Source: Chromohalobacter beijerinckii
Lineage (GTDB): Bacteria; Pseudomonadota; Gammaproteobacteria; Pseudomonadales; Halomonadaceae
DNA length: 64,000 bases
Direction of reading: 5' to 3'
NCBI RefSeq assembly: GCF_023061185.1
Contig: NZ_JAKGAK010000010.1
Span: forward strand, 1 to 64,000
A program made the translations under genes and the position numbers. Below the pieces are notes generated by a model. The model ran no database searches. It was given only the letters and a program-made list of their open reading frames with translations, and had not been told where the DNA came from. Positions 18,086 through 28,055 of this stretch are shown here, in pieces; positions within the stretch are counted from its first letter, which is position 1, and the number at the start of each line of letters is the position of its first letter.

Positions 18086-18111
18086 TGTGCTCGCTACTCG
18101 CCGCGCAGGCG
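18068..18111. terminator. 17-bp perfect inverted repeat at the dgt/malM junction
   Basis: CGCCTGCGCGGCGAGTA (18068–18084) and its exact reverse complement (18095–18111) flank a 10-nt loop. The left arm is the last codons and stop of dgt; the right arm lies just before the stop of the convergent malM-like gene. It should act as a bidirectional stem-loop terminator, although there is no T-run on either side. Confidence 0.75.
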
Positions 18112-18116
18112 CAGGG

Positions 18117-19037
18117 TTACGGCGAGACGCTGCGCAGGCGTTCGGCCAACCAGGCACGGGTGCCGCTGTGGCCTTCGCGTTCGGCGCGTTCGGCCAGTTG
18201 CATGGCCAGCTCGATGTCGTCGGCCTTGAGAGCAGCGTTGATCATCCGCCGGTAATCGAAGTCAGGCGTGGAGGCGCCAGCGCTTGACTGGGATGCCTGC
18301 TTGTCGCGTGCAGTCGCGCTGCGGGTCTCCGTCACACTGTCGGCATGCGAGCGCGTGCCGAGAATCGGCGTTAGCAGGCCACCGCCGGTCTCGCGGGATT
18401 CGCTTTCTAGGGTAACATTGCCGGTGGCGCTGTGCTCGGCGATGGGGTCGGGGCCTGGGGGAAGCGCGAGACCGCGCACGCGGGCATAGACTTTTTCCGC
18501 GCTTTCATACTGCGTCGTGCCTTGGCGCGCGGTCTCGTTGCTGTAGATCACCATGTAGGTGGCATTGGGGCCGGGGGTGATGTCGAAGGTGGCGCCCAAA
18601 CGCGCCCCGGCGAAACCATTGGGGCTGAGGTAGTCGAATTTATCGCTGGTGACGCGCTGCGTGGGCTGAAAATCCTCATCGAGGATCAGCACCGTGGGCG
18701 CGAAGACCTGATCCTTGGCGATGGTGCTGGTGAGTTTGAACGTCAGCGGCTCGCGCGTGCGCGGTAACTCGAACGCCTGGAAGTAGCTGGCCCCGTCCTC
18801 GAAACGGTGCATCGGGGCTTGTGTGTCGAGCGTTAACGACTGTGACTCACCGACCGCCAAGGACTGATAAGGCAAGGCGGCGAGCGTGTCGCAGCAGTCC
18901 GTGGCTTGGGCGAGCGCTCGTTGGCTTTGCTTGGCCGGCGTCACGGCGGTGTCGCCGTGGGGAACCAACGAGGCGCAGCCCGCTAGGCTGGTCAGGGCCA
19001 GTCCCGAGAGTAGGATGGCGATATGGCGTTGTGGCAT
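18117..19037 (-). CDS. malM: MalM-family periplasmic lipoprotein
   Basis: A 306-residue lipoprotein starting at ATG 19035–19037 behind GGGAG (a longer frame reaches 19058). Lipobox is LTSLAGC, with the acylated Cys near residue 20. The body matches maltose-operon periplasmic protein MalM: ATDCCDTLAALPYQSL, FELPRTREPLTFKLTS, ATYMVIYSN; the C-terminus ends in a helical repeat (DDIELAMQLAERAEREGH). It is downstream of lamB on the same strand, as in mal operons, but no malEFGK, malT or malPQ lies nearby. Confidence 0.85.
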   Translation of the reverse strand: MPQRHIAILLSGLALTSLAGCASLVPHGDTAVTPAKQSQRALAQATDCCDTLAALPYQSLAVGESQSLTLDTQAPMHRFEDGASYFQAFELPRTREPLTFKLTSTIAKDQVFAPTVLILDEDFQPTQRVTSDKFDYLSPNGFAGARLGATFDITPGPNATYMVIYSNETARQGTTQYESAEKVYARVRGLALPPGPDPIAEHSATGNVTLESESRETGGGLLTPILGTRSHADSVTETRSATARDKQASQSSAGASTPDFDYRRMINAALKADDIELAMQLAERAEREGHSGTRAWLAERLRSVSP

Positions 19038-19146
19038 GCAATGAACTCCCGAATGCAAAAGCGGCCCCGACGCTCACGCGGCGGGGCCCGAAGGATCGAT
19101 ACAGCTTACTAGCGTGTCAGCGGTCGCTTTGGTGACCGCCGAGCGA

Positions 19147-21234
<2,088 letters not shown>

Positions 21235-22161
21235 TCAAGAGGTAGTGCCTCGAGAGGATGTGCCGCGAGGTCCGTCGCGCTTGACGCGCTGATCGAGTGC
21301 CTGAACAACGCGTTGGTGCGCGTCGTCGTTCATGGGCTTGAGCGGAGTACCATTGATCAGGGCGGCGAGCCCTTCGCCGTTGACGACCATCAGCCCGTTG
21401 GGGGCTTTCTCGATCTTTATCTCCCAGCCGGGTAGGACCAGCACACCTTGCACGGCGATATCGCCCAGGGAGTGGCGCGTCAGCCATTGACGGCACCAAC
21501 TCGCGGCCATCCGTGTGTGTGCCAGGGACTGCCGTTCGCGCCAGCCCGGGAAGCGCAGGCGCTGCCCGGCCACCGTTACCTGAGTGCGGGGCTCGCCCAT
21601 GACGTCCAGCGGTGGGGTCCGGGCACTGACCTCGACCACGAAGACCCCATGTGGGGTGACCACGACATGGTCGATGGCAAAGCTGTCGGAGGGCACATCA
21701 TGAAACACGAAATAGGGGTGCGCCTCCGGACGGATCAGACGTTCCAGCTCCTGGCCCACGGCTAGCTCGCAGGCCAGACCCAGCTTGAGGCGGCGAATAC
21801 GCTGCACGTCGCGAATCAACCGAAAGCACAGCACTAACGCCAGCAAGGTGGTCAAAAGCCCGTAAAGCGCCCATTCCAGCCAGCTGTGCCGGTTGGCGAA
21901 CAGCATGCGTCCCATGCCATAGACCAGCGGCGCCAGGGTGATGATGGGCCCCAGTGCGCCATCCAGGAAGAGCGCAGCATAAGCGCGGTCGAGTCGGTCG
22001 CGTAGCGACTGTGCGGGTTCGCGCAGTGTGCGCCCGTCATAAGGTGATACGAGCGCGCCGTCTTCCAGGTGGCGTAGCGCCAGCACTACGAGCGCAGTGG
22101 CGCCGAGCGGGGCGAGAAAAATGATCGGCAGTACGTATTCCAGCCAAGCCATCACGGTCAT
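21235..22161 (-). CDS. Membrane-anchored NERD-domain protein
   Basis: A 308-residue protein with an N-terminal membrane helix (VLPIIFLAPLGATALVVLAL), two more hydrophobic segments (about 70–120, LEWALYGLLTTLLALVLCF), then a nuclease-related NERD domain (about 140–260). The NERD core is visible: GQELERLI, SFAIDHVVVTPHGVFVVEVSAR, which carries the D…ExK-like catalytic pattern of restriction-type nucleases, although here the Lys position is Ser. Substrate and role are unknown. ATG at 22161 or 22152 could start it. It is divergent from the sirtuin gene. Confidence 0.75.
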   Translation of the reverse strand: MTVMAWLEYVLPIIFLAPLGATALVVLALRHLEDGALVSPYDGRTLREPAQSLRDRLDRAYAALFLDGALGPIITLAPLVYGMGRMLFANRHSWLEWALYGLLTTLLALVLCFRLIRDVQRIRRLKLGLACELAVGQELERLIRPEAHPYFVFHDVPSDSFAIDHVVVTPHGVFVVEVSARTPPLDVMGEPRTQVTVAGQRLRFPGWRERQSLAHTRMAASWCRQWLTRHSLGDIAVQGVLVLPGWEIKIEKAPNGLMVVNGEGLAALINGTPLKPMNDDAHQRVVQALDQRVKRDGPRGTSSRGTTS

Positions 22162-22300
22162 CCTGGTCGAGAACGTGTTACATGAACGCCCATTCTAGCT
22201 AGCTTGTCGGAGATCGGCGATGCCGACGAGCGATGGGCGCTTGTCGCGACGTGGGACGCCGGTTGTATCATGTGAACATCGGCTTTCCCGGGAGATCACG

Positions 22301-23182
22301 ATGTTCGATTCCTCAGCGTCGTCATTGGCGACCTTTCTTTCCCGTCATTCGCGGTTGTTCGTGCTCACTGGTGCCGGGATGAGTACCGATAGCGGCATCC
22401 CCGATTATCGTGATGAGCAGGGCGCTTGGAAACGCTCGCCGCCGATGACGCATCAAACGTTCATGCACAGCGATACCGCGCGTCGCCGTTACTGGGCGCG
22501 TAGCCTGGTGGGGTTCCAGGCGCTCTCCGAGGCGCGGCCTGGACGCGCGCATCGTGCGCTCGCCGCGCTGGAGCGTGCCGGACGCATCGAGCAACTGGTC
22601 ACGCAGAATGTCGACGGACTCCACCAGCGTGCCGGGTCGCGGCGCGTGATCGACCTGCATGGTCAGGCCGACGTGGTGCGTTGCATGCACTGTGGGGCGA
22701 CCCAGATGCGCCATGCCGTGCACGCCGCCTTGGCGCGTCTCAATCCCCAATGGACGGGCCTGGAGGCAAGCGTCGGGCCAGATGGCGATGCCGACTTGGC
22801 GCATGACGACTTCGGCGATTTCTCGCTGCTTTCATGCGCACGTTGCGGGGACGGTATCTTCAAGCCCGATGTGGTGTTCTTCGGCGACAGCGTGCCACGC
22901 TCCCGCGTGGACGCGGCATTCGCTGCGCTTGAACGCGCCGATGCGATGCTGGTGGTAGGCTCGTCGCTGATGGTGTATTCGGGCTATCGCTTTGCGCGTC
23001 GAGCGGCGGAATCGGGCAAGCCGATGGCCTGCATCAACATGGGGCGCACGCGCGCCGACGCGCTGTTCAGCCTCAAGGTCGAAGCGTCGGCGGGCGAGAC
23101 GCTGGATGCTGCGCTGCGTTCCCTGGAAGGCACTATGCTCACCGAGGGACTGGTTTCTCCAGCCCCGGCGGCCAGGACCTAG
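22301..23182 (+). CDS. Sir2-family NAD-dependent protein deacylase
   Basis: A 293-residue sirtuin starting at ATG 22301 behind GGGAG. The NAD site is LTGAGMSTDSGIPDYRD (about 20–40), TQNVDGLHQRAG follows, catalytic His is in IDLHGQ, and the zinc knuckle is CMHC…CARC. Length and motifs match the class II-like bacterial sirtuins rather than short CobB. It should remove acyl groups from lysines using NAD. It is a single-gene unit between divergent NERD and convergent lipoprotein genes. Confidence 0.93.
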   Translation: MFDSSASSLATFLSRHSRLFVLTGAGMSTDSGIPDYRDEQGAWKRSPPMTHQTFMHSDTARRRYWARSLVGFQALSEARPGRAHRALAALERAGRIEQLVTQNVDGLHQRAGSRRVIDLHGQADVVRCMHCGATQMRHAVHAALARLNPQWTGLEASVGPDGDADLAHDDFGDFSLLSCARCGDGIFKPDVVFFGDSVPRSRVDAAFAALERADAMLVVGSSLMVYSGYRFARRAAESGKPMACINMGRTRADALFSLKVEASAGETLDAALRSLEGTMLTEGLVSPAPAART

Positions 23183-23234
23183 CCCGGCATCGAATGTCGT
23201 GGCGCGTCCGCCCCGCTCATTTTCGTTCCACCCC

Positions 23235-23642
23235 CTAAGGTGAAGCGGGTTCCAGCGTTACGGTCGGGATGGTGCCGGTCTCGCCGTTGAAGACCTCGAC
23301 GCGCTCACGGTTGAGATGCGTCAGCCGCCCTTGATCGCGCACTTCGGCCTGCAAGATGTACGTATGCGCCGCCTCGATGGCGCCCTGGTCGTATTGCAGC
23401 GTAACCTCGGTCGCGGTGGTGTCGACGCGTGTATAGCGGCTTTCCGCGACGGTGTCGCCATCATTGCTATCTTTCAGCGTGACATCGAGGATGGCATCGT
23501 CCGACAGCTCGGGCGGTTGATCGAAGACGACCCGCGCATCGAGCGTGGTGAAATCAGGGCCACTGGCACAGCCCGCGAGGCCAAGCAGCAATAAACCGGT
23601 GAGTACGGCATATAGGCGACGCGGCACGTTAGGCAAGGACAT
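23235..23642 (-). CDS. YbaY/YscW-family lipoprotein
   Basis: A 135-residue lipoprotein. The signal VLTGLLLLGLAGC puts the acylated Cys near residue 25. The mature part is a small beta-sandwich of the YbaY/YscW kind (LSDDAILDVTLKD, QYDQGAIEAAHTYILQAEVRDQGRL). Family members are envelope lipoproteins; one, YscW, pilots type III secretins, but no secretion genes are nearby. Same strand as the following SUI1 gene, 46 bp apart, so they might share a transcript. Confidence 0.75.
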   Translation of the reverse strand: MSLPNVPRRLYAVLTGLLLLGLAGCASGPDFTTLDARVVFDQPPELSDDAILDVTLKDSNDGDTVAESRYTRVDTTATEVTLQYDQGAIEAAHTYILQAEVRDQGRLTHLNRERVEVFNGETGTIPTVTLEPASP

Positions 23643-23688
23643 GAGGGCCTCCTCGCACAGGGAAGGGAAAGTAGCCGACGGAGCGCGT

Positions 23689-24063
23689 TCAACCGCCAGC
23701 CAGTTTGACGCGATAGCCGCGCGCTTCGAGTTCTGCCTTTAGCGTTTCGCGCTGATCGCCTTGAATCTCGATGATGCCATCCTTGATGGCGCCGCCAGTG
23801 CCACAGCGCTGCTTGAGCGCCTTGGCCAGAGCCTTGAGCGCGTCGGCCTTGAGCGGCACGCCGTCTACTAGAGTCACGCCCTTGCCCTTGCGTCCCTTGG
23901 TCTCACGGCGCAGGCGGACGGTACCGTCGAGGCTTGCCAGGCGTTCTTCCTCTGCGGTTTCGGCACAGCGACACTCGGCCAGCGGTGCCCGGCACTCGGG
24001 GCAGACCTCGCCATGTTCGGTGGAATATACCCGTCCGCGTAATTGATCCTGCAGCGATGCCAT
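23689..24063 (-). CDS. YciH/SUI1-family translation factor
   Basis: A 124-residue protein starting at ATG 24061–24063 behind GGAGG (a longer frame reaches 24099). An N-terminal Cys cluster (VCPECRAPLAECRC) precedes the SUI1 domain: GRKGKGVTLVDGVPL, LKQRCGTGGAIKDGIIEIQG, YRVKLAGG. Bacterial YciH resembles eukaryotic eIF1 and can influence initiation fidelity. The Cys cluster could bind a metal. Confidence 0.9.
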   Translation of the reverse strand: MASLQDQLRGRVYSTEHGEVCPECRAPLAECRCAETAEEERLASLDGTVRLRRETKGRKGKGVTLVDGVPLKADALKALAKALKQRCGTGGAIKDGIIEIQGDQRETLKAELEARGYRVKLAGG

Positions 24064-24152
24064 GCGTGCCTCCTGAATCGATGTGTCGCGGACCTCCATG
24101 ATAACGCGCCATGCCGGTAGGCACGATATCGGTCAACGCCATGCGGTGGGAG

Positions 24153-24830
24153 TCAGTGCAGCACGGCTTCCAACTGTTCCAATTTCGCCACGGCGCTGGG
24201 TAGGTCGCGCATGTCATGCAAGGCGATGGCACCCTCGGGCGTGGTTTCGCGCTCGGGGAAGCGGTTGATGTGTATCGTGCGCATTCCCGCCGCCAGGCCT
24301 GCTGCGACGCCCACCTCGGCATCATCGATGACGACGCAGCGTTCGGGCGCAACCCCCATCTCGCGCGCGGCATGCAGGAACAGATCGGGATCGGGTTTCC
24401 AGCGCTCGATGGTGTAGCCGCTGTAGAGGCGGTCCCCGAAATAGGGGCGCAGGCCGGTGCTGTCGAGGGCGCGGCGAATCTTGTGCTCCGGACCGTTGGA
24501 GGCGACGCAGCGGGGGTATTCGGCGAGCCGGTCGAGCGCCTCGCGGACCCCCGGAATCGGTTGCAACTCGGTGCTCATGCGCGCCTGCATGGTGCGGCGC
24601 ATCTCCGCCTCGGCGGCCTCTCGAGTGGTGTCATCCAGAGCCCCGAAACGGCGCTCCAGCTCGGCGACGATGTTGGCGAATCTGACGCCTCGAAACTCTT
24701 CCATGTATTGGGGCGCGGCGAAGGGTAATCCGGCGCGGGTCAGGACATCGGACATGACGTCGGCGAGAAGGGGTTCGCTATCGACCAGGGTGCCATCGCA
24801 GTCGAACAACAGGCACAACGGATGAGACAT
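24153..24830 (-). CDS. HAD-superfamily phosphatase, subclass IA
   Basis: A 225-residue hydrolase starting at ATG 24828–24830 (longer frame to 24911). Motif I is LLFDCDGTLVDSEP with the nucleophile Asp, motif II is VASNG, and motif III/IV KPDPDLFLHAAREMGVAPERCVVIDDAEVG. It resembles YieH/beta-phosphoglucomutase-like phosphatases that act on sugar phosphates; the exact substrate cannot be read from sequence. No operon partner on this strand. Confidence 0.85.
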   Translation of the reverse strand: MSHPLCLLFDCDGTLVDSEPLLADVMSDVLTRAGLPFAAPQYMEEFRGVRFANIVAELERRFGALDDTTREAAEAEMRRTMQARMSTELQPIPGVREALDRLAEYPRCVASNGPEHKIRRALDSTGLRPYFGDRLYSGYTIERWKPDPDLFLHAAREMGVAPERCVVIDDAEVGVAAGLAAGMRTIHINRFPERETTPEGAIALHDMRDLPSAVAKLEQLEAVLH

Positions 24831-24960
24831 GGTGAAGCCTCGAGGGCATAGTGGATTAAACCGTTCATTGTCCCAAATATCGGCAGGCGACGCCCAGTCT
24901 TGATAAAGCACACCGAGTTTGCGAACGGCGTTTTTAAACGCTATCTAGAACTTTAGTTGT

Positions 24961-24986
24961 CCCTGGCCGTGATAGCAAGGCCAGGG
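24961..24986 (-). terminator. Hairpin left of the TRAP operon
   Basis: CCCTGGCC (24961–24968) and GGCCAGGG (24979–24986) form a perfect 8-bp stem. It immediately follows (leftward) the orphan SDR gene tail at 24989–25009, so it may be the original downstream hairpin of the SDR gene, now serving dctM. Confidence 0.55.
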
Positions 24987-24988
24987 AG

Positions 24989-25009
24989 GCGTTCAAAGCG
25001 ATTGTCCGC
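24989..25009 (-). repeat. Left copy of a 21-bp direct repeat (orphan SDR gene tail)
   Basis: The 21 bases are identical to 29282–29302. In the right copy they are the last codons (Gly-Gln-Ser-Leu) and stop of the SDR gene plus four bases. Here they lie just after the dctM stop with no SDR sequence attached. The pair brackets dctM, dctQ, dctP and the lacI-type gene. Confidence 0.85.
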
Positions 25010-25011
25010 GA

Positions 25012-26319
25012 TTATACGAAGTCCGGCGTCAGCCAGCGCGGGATGGTAAGCACCAGCTCCGGAAAGATGATCAGCAACACGATCACCGCCACCATCACCG
25101 CCAGGTAGATAAGCGTCGTGCCCAAAGCCTTGAGCAGCGGGATACCGCCTATCTTTGCCGAGATCATCAGGCAGAGGCCGTAGGGCGGCGTAATGAGACC
25201 CAACCCCAGAGCCATGACGCCGATCACCCCGAACTGCACCGGATGCACGCCTGCCTGCATCGCCAGCGGCTGGAAGATCGGCGCCAGGATCGCCATCGCC
25301 GGCAGCGAGTCCATGAAGGTGCCGATGATTAGCATTACCACTGCCATGATGATCAGCAGCGTGGTCGGGTCGCTGATGGTGACCCCGGCCATCAGCTTGG
25401 GAGGAATCTGATAGAAACTGATCAAGTAACCGAAGATCGCTGCGCCGACCAGGCTGAAAAGCGACAGCGAACACAGCCGTACGGTGCTGGTCGAGGCCTC
25501 AAGCACGTGCTTGAAGGTCAGCTCACGGTAGACGAAGAAGCCCAGTGCCAAGGCGTAGAGAACGGCGATCACGGCAGCCTCGGTGGGGGTGACCAGGCCT
25601 AGAGTGATACCGCCGATGATGACGATGGGGATCCCCGCCGCCAGCAGGCCATCTTTGCCCGAGCTCATCAGTTCGGAGAACGTCGCGCGCTGGCGCACTG
25701 GGACGTCATAGCGGCGCACGTAGAGCAGGTTGAGCAAAAGTTGAGCAACGCCGATCATCACCCCGGGCAGTATGCCGCCGAGGAACAGCCCGGCGATCGA
25801 GGTGTTGGTCAGCGCGCCCCACACGATCATGTTGATCGATGGTGGGATGATGATGCCCATCACCGACGAGGCGGCGGTGACGGCCACCGCGAAATGGGTC
25901 GGATAGCCTTCACGCTTCATCGCCGGAATCAGCACCGTGCCGACCCCCGCGCTGTCGGCGGTGGACGAGCCCGAGACGCCGGCGAATAGCATGCTGACCA
26001 TGACGTTGACGTGGGCCAGCGCGCCCTTGAAGTGACCGACCATGCGCATGCATAGGGTGATCAGCCGATCGGTGATGTGCGCCGAATTCATCAGGTTGCC
26101 GGCAAGCAGGAACAGCGGCACGGCAAGCAGCACGAACGAGTCCATGCCGTTGTACATGCGCTGGAACATCACCCACATGGTCAGCCGCGGATCGAGAAGG
26201 ATCATGCTGAAGGCGGTCAGCACCAGCGACATGGCGATGGGGATGCCGGCGATGATCAGCACGCCAAGCAGGGCAAACAGCAGCCACGGCAGGATGAAGG
26301 TCCATTCCATCGGCATCAT
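25012..26319 (-). CDS. dctM: TRAP transporter large permease subunit
   Basis: A 435-residue DctM-type inner-membrane protein with about 12 hydrophobic segments. Conserved stretches include the N-terminal FALLGVLIIAGIPIAM, the glycine/serine-rich FAGVSGSSTADSAGVGTVLIP, and the second-half loop GVHPVQFGVIGVMALGLGLITPPYG. It forms the Na+-driven transport channel with DctQ. The start overlaps the dctQ stop by 4 bp. Last gene of dctPQM. Confidence 0.95.
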   Translation of the reverse strand: MMPMEWTFILPWLLFALLGVLIIAGIPIAMSLVLTAFSMILLDPRLTMWVMFQRMYNGMDSFVLLAVPLFLLAGNLMNSAHITDRLITLCMRMVGHFKGALAHVNVMVSMLFAGVSGSSTADSAGVGTVLIPAMKREGYPTHFAVAVTAASSVMGIIIPPSINMIVWGALTNTSIAGLFLGGILPGVMIGVAQLLLNLLYVRRYDVPVRQRATFSELMSSGKDGLLAAGIPIVIIGGITLGLVTPTEAAVIAVLYALALGFFVYRELTFKHVLEASTSTVRLCSLSLFSLVGAAIFGYLISFYQIPPKLMAGVTISDPTTLLIIMAVVMLIIGTFMDSLPAMAILAPIFQPLAMQAGVHPVQFGVIGVMALGLGLITPPYGLCLMISAKIGGIPLLKALGTTLIYLAVMVAVIVLLIIFPELVLTIPRWLTPDFV

Positions 26320-26906
26320 GAGCGTGGCCCTCGCGGTTGTTCGCTGGCGTCGAGCGGCGTGTCGTCGGCGCTCGCCAGCTCGTCCAGTTCGTTAGGGGTG
26401 TTGAGTTCGGCTTCCATGGCGTTCATGCCGTGGAGCGCGGCATGCAGCAGCCGCTCGAGGCTGTACAGAACGATGAATATGCCGCAGACAGTGAACGCCG
26501 AATAGACGTAGATCATCGGCAAGCCGGACGCAGTGGCGCTGCGTCTCAGGCCGGAGATGGCGAAATCCTTGCCGTAGTAGATGAAGATTACGCCCACCGC
26601 AAAGCAGGCCAGATCGCGGATCAGGCGGGTCGCCAGGTCTGCCCGCGTGCCGCGTGGAAACGCCTCGAGCACGAAATGGTCGGCATGATAGACGCCGATC
26701 GCCGTGCCCAGCATGATTAGCCACTGAAAGGCGAATCGGCTGAATTCCTCGGTCCAGTAGAGCCGCGGCAACAAGGGCAGGTTGCGGCTGACGATCTGGT
26801 AGATGATCAGCAGGATGAAGCCCAGCAACAACGCCAGCAGGATCGCGTTGAGCAGGCGCTCAAGCCCTCGGTTGAGCCGTGACAGGCCATGCAGCAGTGC
26901 GGCCAT
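26316..26906 (-). CDS. dctQ: TRAP transporter small permease subunit
   Basis: A 196-residue DctQ-type membrane protein starting at ATG 26904–26906 behind GAGG (longer frame to 26957). Four membrane segments are apparent, beginning LLNAILLALLLGFILLIIYQIVSRN, with the family's WTEEFSRFAFQWLIMLGTAIG. The C-terminus is an acidic cytoplasmic tail of about 30 residues. Gap to dctP is 76 bp. Confidence 0.92.
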   Translation of the reverse strand: MAALLHGLSRLNRGLERLLNAILLALLLGFILLIIYQIVSRNLPLLPRLYWTEEFSRFAFQWLIMLGTAIGVYHADHFVLEAFPRGTRADLATRLIRDLACFAVGVIFIYYGKDFAISGLRRSATASGLPMIYVYSAFTVCGIFIVLYSLERLLHAALHGMNAMEAELNTPNELDELASADDTPLDASEQPRGPRS

Positions 26907-26982
26907 GGCGTTGTCCTCGTGGTTGATGATGAGAGGTGGGAAGAACCGGCGGGGCACCTGCGCACGATGCCCCGCGTTGGGC

Positions 26983-27999
26983 TCACTTGCCCACGTTGAC
27001 GATCTTCTGATGCAACTCGCTCAGGCCCATCTCGTCGATGACCTGCTGGAGCGGCTCGGCAACGATCTCCATCATCCGCTCACGGTCCATCGGGTAGAGC
27101 GTCGCGCCCTCCTGCTTGAGGGTTTCGAGGGCCTCGGCATCCTGCTTGAGCTGGACGTCACGTGCGTAGCTGGCGGCTTCATTGGCGGCTTCCATCACTG
27201 CCTGCTGCTGGCTTTCGTCGAGCCCTTCCCAGCTCATCTGCGACATGGTCAGCAGGCGCACCGTGATGTCGTGCTCGGATAGGCCGATATGCGGCGCGAC
27301 CTCATGAAAGCGCATGCGTTCGATCCACTCGGCCTCATTGAGCAGACCGTCGATCGCACCCAATTGCAGGCCGGTGTAGATCTCCTTCCAGGCCATTACC
27401 GTGGGCTCGGCGCCTAGCGCCTTCCACGCGGTGATAAGCGGCTTGGTGGGGTTGGTGCGCAGTTTCATGCCCTCGAGGTCGTCGAGGCTCTCGAGCGGGC
27501 GCGTGCTGACGATCTGGCGCTTGCCGCCGCCGAAGAAGGCCAGCACTTTCACGTCGGTCTCGTCCTCGATCTTGTCGGCGATCTCGCGGCCGACCTCACC
27601 ATCGAGCACCGCACGCCAGTGGTCGACGTCGCGATACATGAACGGTATCGAGAACACATTGGCGGTATCCGAGAAGTCAGTGATCAGCCCGGGATTGATG
27701 ATCGAGAGGTCAAGTGCGCCGGCCATCTGCTGCTCGAACATCTCGGTCTCGTGGCCGAGCACGGAGTTGCCCATGATGGTGACGGAAACATCTCCGTCAG
27801 TCTTGTCTTCGATCAATTCTTTGAAGCGTTCGGCCCCGAGCTGATAGGCGGTGTCCTCGGTACCGCCATGGCCGAAGCGTAAGTCTACGGCCTGGGCGCC
27901 ACTGGCCAGTGTCATACCGAGCGTCAGCGCGACGATGCCAAGTGCACGCTTGGTGAAGGAGTGGCGAGATAGAGTTGGATCGATCCAGTGCTGAGTCAT
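26983..27999 (-). CDS. dctP: TRAP transporter periplasmic substrate-binding protein
   Basis: A 338-residue DctP-type protein starting at ATG 27997–27999 behind GAGGTGA; a much longer open frame continues to 28686 but overlaps the regulator gene. Signal peptide is TLGMTLASGAQA. Binding-site motifs are present: LRTNPTK supplies the conserved Arg that holds carboxylates, and LQLGAIDGLLNEAEWIE is the family signature. A sugar acid is likely, since kdgK and a hydroxyacid dehydrogenase lie upstream on the same strand. Confidence 0.92.
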   Translation of the reverse strand: MTQHWIDPTLSRHSFTKRALGIVALTLGMTLASGAQAVDLRFGHGGTEDTAYQLGAERFKELIEDKTDGDVSVTIMGNSVLGHETEMFEQQMAGALDLSIINPGLITDFSDTANVFSIPFMYRDVDHWRAVLDGEVGREIADKIEDETDVKVLAFFGGGKRQIVSTRPLESLDDLEGMKLRTNPTKPLITAWKALGAEPTVMAWKEIYTGLQLGAIDGLLNEAEWIERMRFHEVAPHIGLSEHDITVRLLTMSQMSWEGLDESQQQAVMEAANEAASYARDVQLKQDAEALETLKQEGATLYPMDRERMMEIVAEPLQQVIDEMGLSELHQKIVNVGK

Positions 28000-28055
28000 G
28001 ATGTCACCTCGTTCATTGTTGTATCCGCCTCGGGCGGGCTGGCGTGACGCCTCGG

